Position numbers and translations under genes: made by a program
Shown: positions 24,159-32,126 of the stretch, in pieces
Layout: each line of letters opens with the position of its first letter
Numbering within the stretch: position 1 is the stretch's first letter
Notes under the pieces: generated by a model
Databases searched by the model: none
Seen by the model: the letters and a program-made list of their open reading frames with translations, nothing else
Told to the model about the DNA's origin: nothing
Origin: CBDBCU01 sp965203435
GTDB lineage: Bacteria > Chloroflexota > Dehalococcoidia > Lucifugimonadales > UBA3495
Length of the DNA stretch: 64,000 bases
Assembly: GCA_965203435.1 (NCBI GenBank)
Contig: CBDBCU010000006.1
Location: 1-64,000 of the forward strand
Direction: 5' to 3'

Positions 24159-24683
24159 CTAGTACCCGGGGGTGCGCCACTCAAAGGCCAGGGTAGCGTA
24201 GCGGACGAATACCGCGCCGCCGGGGGCGCCAATGGGGCCGTTCATCGCCAGCAGGGCGATGGTGTGCTGGTCGCCAGGCTTGGGTTCGGTACTGATGACT
24301 ACCCGCTGGGGGACATTGAAACCCTGCACCGCGCCCCGGTCGCGGTTGCATTCCCCGTCAATCCAGAGTTCCCCATAGTCGTCGATGCAGGTCTCAAAGA
24401 TGCAGCGGGAACCGGCGAGTTCCCGGCCCTCCACCCATTCCGGCAGCGTAACCCGGATCCGATACCAGGCAAAGGTTACGCCGTGGGAATGCCACTCGGT
24501 CAAGTCGTTGCAGACTTCCCAGGCGGAGTCGTCATAGTCGGGCAAGCGGGCCGGGCTGCCCTCCCGCTGGGCAATCAGCCCTTCGTTGGCCTCGCCGGGT
24601 ACCAGGCCCGGGGCGTAGCGCCAGACGCCGTTGACCGCTTGCAAGTCGGCGGGATTTTGCAGGTTCAAAGTTCCGCGGGGCAT
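24159..24683 (-). CDS. Galactose-binding-like jelly-roll protein
   Basis: A 174-residue protein that looks like the sugar-binding jelly roll found at the N-terminus of glycoside hydrolase family 2 enzymes: PDYDDSAWEVCNDLTEWHSHGVTFAWYRIRVTLPEW, then GSRCIFETCIDDYGELWIDGE. No catalytic domain follows. ATG 24683 has AAGGAGA upstream. It lies 42 bases behind npdG and may be co-transcribed. Its TAG stop is part of TAGGGCGCG, similar to the R4 end at the neighbouring gene. Confidence 0.6.
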   Translation of the reverse strand: MPRGTLNLQNPADLQAVNGVWRYAPGLVPGEANEGLIAQREGSPARLPDYDDSAWEVCNDLTEWHSHGVTFAWYRIRVTLPEWVEGRELAGSRCIFETCIDDYGELWIDGECNRDRGAVQGFNVPQRVVISTEPKPGDQHTIALLAMNGPIGAPGGAVFVRYATLAFEWRTPGY

Positions 24684-24725
24684 TTCGTCATCTCCTTTAA
24701 GGGTTGCCTTGGGGGCGCGGGCCGG

Positions 24726-25394
24726 CTACAGGCCGACGATGCGGATGCCGGCGTGGATTTTGTAGATGCGGTTGATGTTGACCAGCAGGGGGGTAAGCTG
24801 CTCGACATACCGGGCGTTGCCCAGGCCGCCGCCATCCACCGGACGCAGGCGGGGGATATTTATTGCTAGTTCCATCGTCCGCTGCTTAGCCGCCGGATGG
24901 TCGGCACAGACAATTACATCGCCGTCCATCGGATGGTCAATCGCCATCAGTTCCTCGGCGCTGACATTCTGAAAAGCGGCGGCGATTAACGAATCCGGCA
25001 GCAGTAATTGGGATTCCTGAGCGGCGGAACCGGCGTCCACCGGCACGGCCACCGCGCCAACGCCCCGGACAAACCGCATCGGAGCGATAACATTGACCAC
25101 CACCTTGCCGGCCAGAGCCGGGGCCAGAGTTTCCAGCAAGGGACGCTGGGCGGTGTAAGGGACGGTGATAAAGGCGGTGTCGGCTTGGGCGGCGGCGGTC
25201 AAATTGTCGCCGCCGGTTACGCGCCCGCCGGCCGCGGCGTCAACCGTATCGGCCAGGATTTGCGACACTTCGGCGGCGGCGGATGCGGCCCGCGCCGCAT
25301 CCCGGGAGCCGATAATCACCTCGGCCCCGGCCAGAGCCAAGCGCAGGGCCAGACCCTTGCCCTCCGGCCCGGTGCCGCCCAGAAATGCCAGCAT
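24726..25394 (-). CDS. npdG: NADPH-dependent F420 reductase (NpdG-like)
   Basis: A 222-residue Rossmann protein of the F420:NADP oxidoreductase family, which exchanges hydride between NADPH and coenzyme F420. LAFLGGTGPEGKGLALRLALAG is the nucleotide-binding loop, IIGSRDAARA fits NADPH phosphate recognition, and VNVIAPM, SLIAAAFQNVSAEEL and the C-terminal VDGGGLGNARYVEQLTPLL match the family. ATG 25394 follows GAGGAG. It implies that F420 is made by this organism, in agreement with the LLM oxidoreductase at 49794. Confidence 0.88.
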   Translation of the reverse strand: MLAFLGGTGPEGKGLALRLALAGAEVIIGSRDAARAASAAAEVSQILADTVDAAAGGRVTGGDNLTAAAQADTAFITVPYTAQRPLLETLAPALAGKVVVNVIAPMRFVRGVGAVAVPVDAGSAAQESQLLLPDSLIAAAFQNVSAEELMAIDHPMDGDVIVCADHPAAKQRTMELAINIPRLRPVDGGGLGNARYVEQLTPLLVNINRIYKIHAGIRIVGL

Positions 25395-25498
25395 AAAACC
25401 CGCTCCTCACCGATTCAGGATTAGGCCGCCGCCGCGGCCGGGGGATGGCTTGGGGAATAATATACCATAAGTTGCCGGGGGATGGGGGGAATGTCGGA

Positions 25499-25921
25499 TT
25501 AAACCAAGTCCATTCGTTCCGCCAGAAAAGCCGCCGGGGTGAGGATGGGAATGTTGCGGAAAGGATGCAAGGCCAGCAGGTCATTATCGCCGGTAATGAT
25601 ATGGCTGGCATTGCCGCTGAGGGCCAGTTCCAGAAACTTGTCGTCTTTAGGGTCGCGGCAGGCGGTAATGCGGTGGGTGATTTCCACCGGTTCCGCCCGC
25701 TCAATCAGGTCGTCCAGGAAATTGATACGCTCCTCTACCGATGCGTACCGGTCGAAACGGGGGCGGCGCATAACCGCTTCCAACTCGTCCAGAACGGGGA
25801 AGGACATAAGGATAATTCCCCGCGCAGTGACATACTCAACGACCTGCCGCGGCCGAGAGCGGGAAAACAGGGCGGCGCTGACTGCCGCGTTAGTGTCCAG
25901 CACGACCCGCAGACTACTCAT
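25499..25921 (-). CDS. PIN-domain toxin, copy 1
   Basis: A 140-residue putative ribonuclease of the PIN superfamily (COG1569-like toxin). The acidic active-site residues appear in RVVLDTNAAVS, VLDELEAV, DPKDDKFLEL and ITGDNDLLAL. Its ATG lies inside the antitoxin gene (8-base overlap), the usual coupling of toxin to antitoxin. It is a diverged duplicate of the toxin at 26240; the last 60 residues are nearly identical, the middle differs. Confidence 0.85.
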   Translation of the reverse strand: MSSLRVVLDTNAAVSAALFSRSRPRQVVEYVTARGIILMSFPVLDELEAVMRRPRFDRYASVEERINFLDDLIERAEPVEITHRITACRDPKDDKFLELALSGNASHIITGDNDLLALHPFRNIPILTPAAFLAERMDLV

Positions 25922-26150
25922 CCTCGCCCCGCAGGATGGACTCCAGAATCTCCGGGGTCAGCCCGTTGGCCTGGGCTTCGGCGCTGAGTTTGTCCATAGT
26001 TTCCAAAAGCGACCGGCGGGGTTTGAGGGTAAGGTCGCGCAACCGCAGGCTCAGCAGCCATTGCATTTTCTGCTGCTGCTCCGGAGTAGCGGCGGCGTAA
26101 ATTTTTGCGGCGGCGGCATCCACTTCGATGGTTATGGAGGCAGTTTCCAT
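25914..26150 (-). CDS. Antitoxin of PIN module 1
   Basis: A 78-residue partner of the PIN toxin: a short strand (METASITIEVDAAAAKIYAAA), then a helical body and GLTPEILESILRGEDE. The promoter (26183-26211) with TGGCAA-N17-TATAAT is duplicated in module 2. The toxin start overlaps its stop. By analogy with similar pairs it should neutralise the toxin and may repress the promoter. Confidence 0.75.
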   Translation of the reverse strand: METASITIEVDAAAAKIYAAATPEQQQKMQWLLSLRLRDLTLKPRRSLLETMDKLSAEAQANGLTPEILESILRGEDE

Positions 26151-26182
26151 GACAACGCTCCTGTTCAGGTTGTGTTGGGGCT

Positions 26183-26211
26183 ATTATAGCGGGCCGGGGC
26201 GGTTTTTGCCA
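26183..26211 (-). promoter_or_regulatory. Promoter of PIN module 1
   Basis: Minus strand: TGGCAA (26211-26206), 17 bp, TATAAT (26188-26183); a leader of about 30 bases carries AGGAG. Confidence 0.6.
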
Positions 26212-26239
26212 GGGGTATATTGAGGTCAGGAAAAAGACA

Positions 26240-26656
26240 TTAGCCCATTCGTTCCGCCAAGAAAGCCGCCGGGGTGATGATGGGAATGTTGCGGAAAGGA
26301 TGCAGGGCCAGCAGGTCATTATCGCCGGTAATGATGTGGCTGGCGTTGCCGCTGATTGCCAGTTCCAGAAACTTGTCATCTTTAGGGTCGCGGCAGGCGG
26401 TGATGCGGTGGGTGATGGCGACCAGCTCAGCGTCCTGTTCCAAGTTATACAGAAACTCCCGCCGCTGCCCTTCGCGCAGGTAGCGGTCGAAGCGGGGACG
26501 CCGGATGACCTCTCTGAGTTCGGCTAGGACATCTGTGGAAACCAAGACAATGCCGTGCTGGCGCACATAGTCAAGGGCTTGCCGGGGACGGGAGCGGGGC
26601 AACAGCAACGCGCTGACTACCGCGTTGGTGTCCAGCGCGACACGCAGGCTACTCAT
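26240..26656 (-). CDS. PIN-domain toxin, copy 2
   Basis: A 138-residue PIN ribonuclease-type toxin with LDTNAVVS, VLAELREV, DPKDDKFLEL and ITGDNDLLAL. It overlaps its antitoxin by eight bases in the same way as copy 1. Sequence between about residues 20 and 75 diverges from copy 1, which is the part expected to contact the antitoxin or RNA, so cross-neutralisation is uncertain. Confidence 0.85.
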   Translation of the reverse strand: MSSLRVALDTNAVVSALLLPRSRPRQALDYVRQHGIVLVSTDVLAELREVIRRPRFDRYLREGQRREFLYNLEQDAELVAITHRITACRDPKDDKFLELAISGNASHIITGDNDLLALHPFRNIPIITPAAFLAERMG

Positions 26657-26885
26657 CCTCGCCCCGCAGAATGGATTCCAGAATTTCCGGGGTCAAGCCG
26701 CGAGCCTCGGCCTCGGCGCCGATTTCATCCATCACTTCCCGGAGGGAACGGCGCGGCTTAATAGTCAAGTCGCGCAGCCGCAGGCTCAGCAAAACCTGCA
26801 TTTTCCATTGCTCCTCCGGGGTAGCGGCGGCATAGATCTTAGCCGCTTCAGTGTCCACTTCAATGGTTATGGGCGTGGTTTCCAT
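26649..26885 (-). CDS. Antitoxin of PIN module 2
   Basis: A 78-residue antitoxin (METTPITIEVDTEAAKIY... ILESILRGEDE), collinear with the module 1 antitoxin. ATG 26885 is preceded by AGGAG, as in module 1. Confidence 0.75.
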   Translation of the reverse strand: METTPITIEVDTEAAKIYAAATPEEQWKMQVLLSLRLRDLTIKPRRSLREVMDEIGAEAEARGLTPEILESILRGEDE

Positions 26886-26916
26886 GGCAATGCTCCTGGA
26901 TAGGTAGGTTGGGGCT

Positions 26917-26945
26917 ATTATAGCGGGCCGGGGCGGTTTTTGCCA
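26917..26945 (-). promoter_or_regulatory. Promoter of PIN module 2
   Basis: Minus strand: TGGCAA (26945-26940), 17 bp, TATAAT (26922-26917). The surrounding 30 bases are identical to the module 1 promoter. Confidence 0.6.
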
Positions 26946-27349
26946 GCGGCGCGGCAAGCACGAGTATTATCAACCCGTGGTGACGTGCCTGAGCCCAGCC
27001 TTGTCGGAGCCACGGCAAAACCAGAGAGCCAATATGAATTCCTCTGGGATTTCCCTCTGTATTAAGGCACTTTCCCACCGTTCTAATTTGTGCCAACGCC
27101 TGTTGAGAATGCCGTAAGCGCAGGGAGCGCCAAAACTCCCTGAATGCTGTTGCCAACTCAGCCAACTTTGGCACATCTGGCGCACAATTATATGCTTTCC
27201 CCTTGTTTTAGGGCGTGTTCACGCTAATTATTGTTGCCCCGAATAGACGTCCCCTCCTTTCCGCTCACCCTGAACTTATTGCAGGATATAGTGGGGTGTC
27301 GGGAAGGACATAGGCAGGCGTCTGGAATTGAACAGACACCCGTCGCCGC
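26946..27349. other. Spacer with a partial R4-like end
   Basis: A somewhat lower-GC stretch without a convincing gene. TTAGGGCGTGTTCACGCT at 27209-27226 matches the R4 end and is followed by CCCCGAATAGACGTC..., a sequence also seen in degraded form near 28673. A hairpin at 27319-27343 lies just past the stop of the binding-protein gene. Confidence 0.5.
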
Positions 27350-28522
27350 CTACCCATCCAGCGGCGTCAGTTCCCCGTCCGTTACCCGGTTCATCTGGAA
27401 AGAGCCGCCCACATCGCCGTTCTGGTCAAAGCCGATGACGCCGTAATACTGGCCCTCCCAATCCTGCGTGCCGTACAGGAAATCCCGCATACACGCCGTA
27501 TCCTGATCGCCGCATTCCAGCAGCAGCTCGGCAATCAGCAAAACGCCATCATAGGCAATGGCGCAGTAGTGATCCAGGTCGCAATCGGTATCGGCTTGCA
27601 GGGCGGCGAACTCCGGCTGCCCCTGGGTCTTGAAAATCAGGGACGGCACATAGAACCCCTCCAGCAGATCGCCATATTCGACCAGGGCGGCGTGGGCTCC
27701 GGCCACCAGATTGCTGGCCCCCGGGCCGGCATAACCGGCCGCCCGCAAGGGTTGCAGCAGATAGCCAATGTCAGCAAAGGTCTGCGGCAACACCACTACC
27801 AAATCGGGATTGGCGGCGGCGATGCGCCCGGCGGCCGCGCTGTAATCCCCCTCCCCGGAAGGGACTAATTCATCGGCAACGATTTCGCCGCCGCCGGTGG
27901 TCAGCAGCTGCAAAAACCACTCCCGCAAATCCCGGGCGTAGGCGGTGTCGTTGCTGAACAGGGCCAGGCGGCGGAACTCGCCCGGCGGCAAGGCATCCAC
28001 GGTAGCGCGGACGGCGGCGGCGTTGCCGGGAATGTTGCGGAAAACATAATCGCCGGCTTGGGACACGGCGCTGGAAGTGGACAGCGGCGTCAGCTGCAAA
28101 ACCTGATTGGCCTCGGCATAAGGGGCAATGCCCAGGGTTTCGTCAGAGCAGCTGCCGCCATAGATGATTTTGACGCCGCTGTCCTCGACCAGCCGTTGGG
28201 CCGCGGCCAAGGCGTCGGCGGAATTGCACTTGCCATCGGCCACAATCAGCTCCAGATGGCGGTTTTCGGCGGCCCACTGCTGATTGATGTCCTGCACCGC
28301 CCGCCGGATGACCCGCTCCACCGGCAAGCCGTAGCCGGCGCCATTGCCGGTCAAGGGATGCACCGCGCCGATGCGATAGGAAGTTTCCCGCGGGGCGCAG
28401 CCGGCCAGGGCCGATGCCAGGATCAAGGCCAAGGCGGCGGTCAAAAGCCACTGCCCGGCGGTAAGGGGAAACCGCCGATGGGGGAACAGCCGGTTCAGGG
28501 AAAGTTTTGCCCGGTTAAGCAT
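27350..28522 (-). CDS. Branched-chain amino-acid-type ABC transporter binding lipoprotein
   Basis: A 390-residue type 1 periplasmic binding protein of the LivJ/leucine-binding class. A basic N-terminus and hydrophobic stretch end in the lipobox LAGC (Cys about residue 42), so it is a membrane-anchored lipoprotein. The mature part shows YRIGAVHPLTGNGAGYG, KIIYGGSCSDETL and GYVFRNIPGNAAA-like family segments, and HYCAIAYDGVLL near the end. No permease or ATPase genes are adjacent, so it is an orphan. ATG 28522 follows GAGGCG. The ligand cannot be predicted. Confidence 0.85.
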   Translation of the reverse strand: MLNRAKLSLNRLFPHRRFPLTAGQWLLTAALALILASALAGCAPRETSYRIGAVHPLTGNGAGYGLPVERVIRRAVQDINQQWAAENRHLELIVADGKCNSADALAAAQRLVEDSGVKIIYGGSCSDETLGIAPYAEANQVLQLTPLSTSSAVSQAGDYVFRNIPGNAAAVRATVDALPPGEFRRLALFSNDTAYARDLREWFLQLLTTGGGEIVADELVPSGEGDYSAAAGRIAAANPDLVVVLPQTFADIGYLLQPLRAAGYAGPGASNLVAGAHAALVEYGDLLEGFYVPSLIFKTQGQPEFAALQADTDCDLDHYCAIAYDGVLLIAELLLECGDQDTACMRDFLYGTQDWEGQYYGVIGFDQNGDVGGSFQMNRVTDGELTPLDG

Positions 28523-28786
28523 AAAAATAGCGCCTCGGTTGGGATGTTATTCCCCGGCGGTGGGGAGGATGGTGATACCGTATTGCATTGCGGCGGCGGT
28601 GTCAATGCGGCGGCAGTTGGCCGGGGACGCCGGCAGGCAAGCATATATAGGCCCGGTTAACGCTATCTATATGACGCCCCGGATAGCCGTCAACTCCTTT
28701 CCGCTCACCCGGAACCCGGGGCCGGAAAGCGTAAATCCGCTCATCCTGAACTTGTTGAAGGATACGCGGGCCGGCCGCGGGGAAGT
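28523..28786. other. Spacer with R2 motif
   Basis: Contains an R2 motif (28740-28763) and, near 28663-28715, a degraded copy of the inner part of the R4 family (CCCCGGATAGCCGTCAACTC). No gene seen. Confidence 0.5.
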
Positions 28787-29761
28787 TCAGCGGCGTTGGA
28801 CGTTGACCAGGTCCACCTGAGCGGCGGCGGCTTCGCCCTGCCGCGGCTCGGGGATTTCCCGGCCCACGACCAAGGGATATACATTGTCCGCGCCGGCGGC
28901 GGCCAGGATGTCGGCCCAGGTGCGGACGCGGGCGATGTCGTGCTGGTCAACAGTCCAGGAGACTTCCACTACGCAAAAGACTTCGGCCTGGTCGGCCTCC
29001 CGACGGGCGCGGACGATAAAGTCGGCCTGCCGCAGGGTATCCGCCTGATCCCGGGTGATTCGGGCGGTGGTTATGGCCGCATTCAGCCGTTTTTCGAAGT
29101 TGGCGTTGGGCAGGGTGAACTGGCTTTGCAGCAGCTCGGTGCTGTGCAGGCCGTAGAGCCGGGCCAGCCGGGGCATAATGGCCCGTTCCATCCGGGCCTC
29201 GAGGTTGTCGCCCAGGAGATGGTCAAGCTTGGTTTCCAGACTTTCGAAACGCTGTTCCGCGCGGGCGTTGAAGGCTTCCTGGTTGGCTTTGAATTCCCGC
29301 AGTTCCTGGATGTCGGCTTCCAGGCGGGCTATAGATTCCCGTATTTCCTGGTTAAAGGCTTCTTGGCGGGCGTTGAAGGCTTCCTGGTTGGCTATGAACT
29401 CCCGCATTTCCTGGTTAAAGGCTTCCTGGCGGGCGTTGAATTCCCGCATTTCCTGGATGGCGGCCTCGTGGCGGGCTTTGAACTCCCGCATTTCCTGGTT
29501 AAAGGCTTCTTGGCGGGCGTTGATGTCCTCTTGCCGGGCGATGAACTGGGCCAGGCGTTCATCGGTGGCTTTCTGGGCAGCGGTCAGTTCCTGAACCTGG
29601 ACGGTCAGATGCTCGACCAGGGCGGTCAGCCGGGCGACTTTGGCCGGCAACTCCAGGATCTCCTCGGTAAGGAGCAGGGCGCGGAGCTGCTGGCGGGCTT
29701 CCGGATCCTCCCGCACGATGCGGAGGATGTCGTTCATAGTTTCAACTTGTTGGGTGGTCAT
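28787..29761 (-). CDS. Coiled-coil protein with C-terminal nuclease-like domain
   Basis: A 324-residue cytoplasmic protein. Residues about 35-185 are a long coiled coil made of degenerate 11-18-residue repeats (EFNARQEAFNQEMR and variants). The C-terminal 120 residues (from RLARLYGLHSTELL) contain ADFIVRARREADQAEVFCVVEVSWTVDQHDIAR, which has the spacing of a PD-(D/E)xK-type core, here D...ExS. Such coiled-coil fusions (DUF3782-like) are frequent in Chloroflexota and cyanobacteria; function unknown. ATG 29761 follows GGGGAG. Its promoter is at 29802-29830. Confidence 0.7.
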   Translation of the reverse strand: MTTQQVETMNDILRIVREDPEARQQLRALLLTEEILELPAKVARLTALVEHLTVQVQELTAAQKATDERLAQFIARQEDINARQEAFNQEMREFKARHEAAIQEMREFNARQEAFNQEMREFIANQEAFNARQEAFNQEIRESIARLEADIQELREFKANQEAFNARAEQRFESLETKLDHLLGDNLEARMERAIMPRLARLYGLHSTELLQSQFTLPNANFEKRLNAAITTARITRDQADTLRQADFIVRARREADQAEVFCVVEVSWTVDQHDIARVRTWADILAAAGADNVYPLVVGREIPEPRQGEAAAAQVDLVNVQRR

Positions 29762-29801
29762 TGCGGTTCAGCTCCCCACGCCCGGCGGTCAGGGTTAATC
29801 C

Positions 29802-29830
29802 ATTTTAACCGGTTTACAGCGGGTTGGCAA
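29802..29830 (-). promoter_or_regulatory. Promoter of the coiled-coil gene
   Basis: Minus strand: TTGCCA (29830-29825), 17 bp, TAAAAT (29807-29802). Confidence 0.6.
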
Positions 29831-29872
29831 CCGGGCGCAATCCGCAAATTCCGGGCAATGGCATCTTAAATT

Positions 29873-29970
29873 AAGGGAATTATATATACCATTTCGCTTA
29901 TTGTCTTTGTCCCCGCCGCTATAAAAGCTCGGATTCAAGTTTGCTGGGTGAAATGGTATATAATTCCCTT
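29873..29970. repeat. Inverted repeat ending at a start codon
   Basis: AAGGGAATTATATATACC... (29873-29895) is the inverse of GAAATGGTATATAATTCCC (29950-29970) except for two missing bases. The right arm contains TATAAT (29959-29964) and abuts ATG 29971, so it supplies the promoter -10 box of the next gene. Confidence 0.65.
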
Positions 29971-30897
29971 ATGAAAGCTCTATTCCTTGCCTTGCCCCTG
30001 CTGCTAATAGCGGCCTTAGCTCTGGCCGGCGCCGCGCCGGCGCCGACCCCGATTCCCACGCCCACGCCTATTCCCACGGCAACCCCGGACATTCCGGCCA
30101 CGGTTACGGCCCGGGTAGATGCCCTCCCCACGGCTACCCCCTACCCTACCTTGACCCCTTACCCTACGCTGACCAAAGTTCCTACGACCACGCCTTACCC
30201 CACGGGTACGCCGCGGCCGACCCTCACGCCCCAGCCTACGCCGACGGCTTGGCCCACCTATACGCCTTATCCCACGCCGACGGCCTTGCCCACTTACACC
30301 CCCTACCCTACGCCCACGCCGCGGCCGACTTACACGCCCTATCCCACGCCGACCTCGATCCCTACTCCCACGCCAACGCCGGCTCCGACGCCCACTCCGA
30401 CGCCGCGGCCGACCGCTACGCCCCGGCCGACGCCGACGCCGATACCGTGGATTACCCACTGGCCCCGGTCTCAATACCAGATCCAATTGCCAGCCGATTG
30501 GGTGAAATCCGTCGACCAGGATTCCCCGGCAGGAGACATCAGCGTGGTATCCTTCCGAGCTCCCGACCGTAAGGCGTCGGTCGATGTTTATTCCGGTTTC
30601 GCGCGCGAGGGCTGGAGATCCGGCGTAACGGTCAAAGAAGTCGCGCGGATCGGCGTGAGCATCCGCGATGATGAACCCGGATTCCGGATCATCTCCATAT
30701 CCAAGGTGTCGCCAAGGGTCGCCCGGTCGCGTTACCGGTATAGCGGCGGGTACCGGTACTGCGACATTAACGGCCACGGGCTGCACATCTTTATACCGAA
30801 CTACTTCCTGTTCGTTCTCATCGAAGTGTGCGATAACGCCACGGGGAAGTACGACGCCGCCTTTGTGGAACGGGTGTTTGACGGCTTTACCTATTAG
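29971..30897 (+). CDS. Exported protein with Pro/Thr-rich linker
   Basis: A 308-residue extracytoplasmic protein. A signal peptide (MKALFLALPLLLIAALALAGAAPAP) lacks the lipobox cysteine that the next gene has at the same place (LAGA instead of LACA), so it may have lost its lipid anchor. Residues about 28-165 are a TPYPTPTPRPTYTPYPT-type linker, a surface spacer typical of Chloroflexota. The C-terminal 140 residues (ITHWPRSQYQIQLPADWVKS...) form an unassigned globular domain with two cysteines. ATG 29971 lies six bases after TATAAT, so the transcript is probably leaderless. Confidence 0.75.
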   Translation: MKALFLALPLLLIAALALAGAAPAPTPIPTPTPIPTATPDIPATVTARVDALPTATPYPTLTPYPTLTKVPTTTPYPTGTPRPTLTPQPTPTAWPTYTPYPTPTALPTYTPYPTPTPRPTYTPYPTPTSIPTPTPTPAPTPTPTPRPTATPRPTPTPIPWITHWPRSQYQIQLPADWVKSVDQDSPAGDISVVSFRAPDRKASVDVYSGFAREGWRSGVTVKEVARIGVSIRDDEPGFRIISISKVSPRVARSRYRYSGGYRYCDINGHGLHIFIPNYFLFVLIEVCDNATGKYDAAFVERVFDGFTY

Positions 30898-30983
30898 GCC
30901 CTCCCCCGGCCCGGTAGCCTTTCCTTTCCGATTACGCCGGCGTGAGAACGGCCGCGCCGGCTCTGCCTTTGCCGAGGTTAGCA

Positions 30984-31868
30984 ATGTGGAAACCCCTGGC
31001 ATCCGTCCTGGCCCTGTTAATTGGGGCGTTGGTCCTGGCCTGCGCCGCGCCGGTGCCGACCCAGATTCCTACGCCTACGCCCCTTCCCACGGCGACTCCA
31101 GATATTCCGGCCACGGTTGCGGCCCGGGTAGCCGCCATCCCTACGGCTACCCCCTACCCGACCGCGACCCCCTGGCCGACCGCCACGCCGCGGCCGACGG
31201 TTACTCCTTACCCCACGGCCACGCCGCGCCCAACGCATACCCCTTACCCCACGGCCACGCCACGCCCGACTTACACCCCTTATCCTACGGCCACGCGCTA
31301 TCCTACCCCGTTGCCGCCCTTGAAATATCCGCGCCATCTGCTGCTGTTCGGACCGGAAAGCGGCGCAATAGCTCACGAACCGGGGGATGGCTTTCTCGAG
31401 GTGTTCCAAGGTCCCTATATGTCTGGGGATGTGCTGGTCGAGGCAACCATTTACAATCCCTATGCCAGTCCAACCGCGGATTGGGAACACGGTTTTCTGC
31501 TCCGGCACAGCGGCCGCAATCACCAACACTGGGTCAGCATCGACAGCGACGGAGATTGGGAGCATTTTCACCGCTTGGGTGAAAGCAGCGCTTTAGACCG
31601 GACGACCCGGTGGACGCGGGCTATAAATACCGCGCCCGGCGGGAAAAACCATCTGGCCGTGGTGATGATCGGCGCGACCGGCCGCCTTTATATCAACGGA
31701 AAATACCAGGACACCCTCGACCTCAGTGCCATTACCGGTGGCGGCCGGATTAGCGTATTTCTCTCCGACGCCGACGGCTTGCCGGGAAGTACCCGGTTTG
31801 AGGATTTCACCGTATGGCGGTGGGATGCGGAGTTGGTACGGCGCTCGCCCGAATTGGCCGGGCCGTAG
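30984..31868 (+). CDS. Lipoprotein with Pro/Thr linker and lectin-like domain
   Basis: A 294-residue lipoprotein: signal peptide MWKPLASVLALLIGALVLAC with lipobox VLAC, a Pro/Thr linker (about residues 24-125) and a C-terminal beta-sandwich of concanavalin-like type (VLVEATIYNPYASP..., HWVSIDSDGDWEHFH, RLYINGKYQDTLDLS, RFEDFTVWRWD). Such domains bind or cleave carbohydrates; no catalytic pair can be named. It follows the related 29971 gene by 86 bases, and the two share signal peptide and linker, so they arose by duplication with exchange of the outer domain. ATG 30984 follows GAGG. Confidence 0.78.
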   Translation: MWKPLASVLALLIGALVLACAAPVPTQIPTPTPLPTATPDIPATVAARVAAIPTATPYPTATPWPTATPRPTVTPYPTATPRPTHTPYPTATPRPTYTPYPTATRYPTPLPPLKYPRHLLLFGPESGAIAHEPGDGFLEVFQGPYMSGDVLVEATIYNPYASPTADWEHGFLLRHSGRNHQHWVSIDSDGDWEHFHRLGESSALDRTTRWTRAINTAPGGKNHLAVVMIGATGRLYINGKYQDTLDLSAITGGGRISVFLSDADGLPGSTRFEDFTVWRWDAELVRRSPELAGP

Positions 31869-31881
31869 CAAGCCCTTTCCT

Positions 31882-31987
31882 CTACCTCCCTTCCCGCGCC
31901 AGAGGGAATCCAGCGGTTGCTTATTGCGGATGCGGCGTCATTAGGGCAGTACCGTCTTGGATTCCCGCTTGCACGGGAATTACGGTA
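31882..31987. repeat. Degenerate family R1 element
   Basis: CTACCTCCCTTCCCGC... GCACGGGAATTACGGTA with the GTTGCTTATTGCGGATGCGG middle; more diverged than other copies. Confidence 0.65.
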
Positions 31988-32126
31988 GGAGGTTAGTGCC
32001 GGCAAGAGATTTGTCCGGTATAGGCCCTTGCCTTGACCATTAAACCATCCCCCCGGCTTGACTATGCACGCCGCCAGCGCTAACCTTGCAATCAATTCAG
32101 CAGCGATTTGCACGGGAGGTTGCGCT

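Noticed and set aside
26860..27185. Minus-strand frames of 71 and 104 codons
   Set aside because: They overlap the antitoxin promoter or have no ribosome-binding site, and the translations show no plausible composition or family.
27319..27345. tRNA-like GGAATTGAACAGACACCC string
   Set aside because: It resembles the T-arm seen at the end of a reverse-strand tRNA, but the stem pairing leaves a wrong loop size and no acceptor, D or anticodon arm can be built around it. It fits better as a hairpin after the binding-protein gene.
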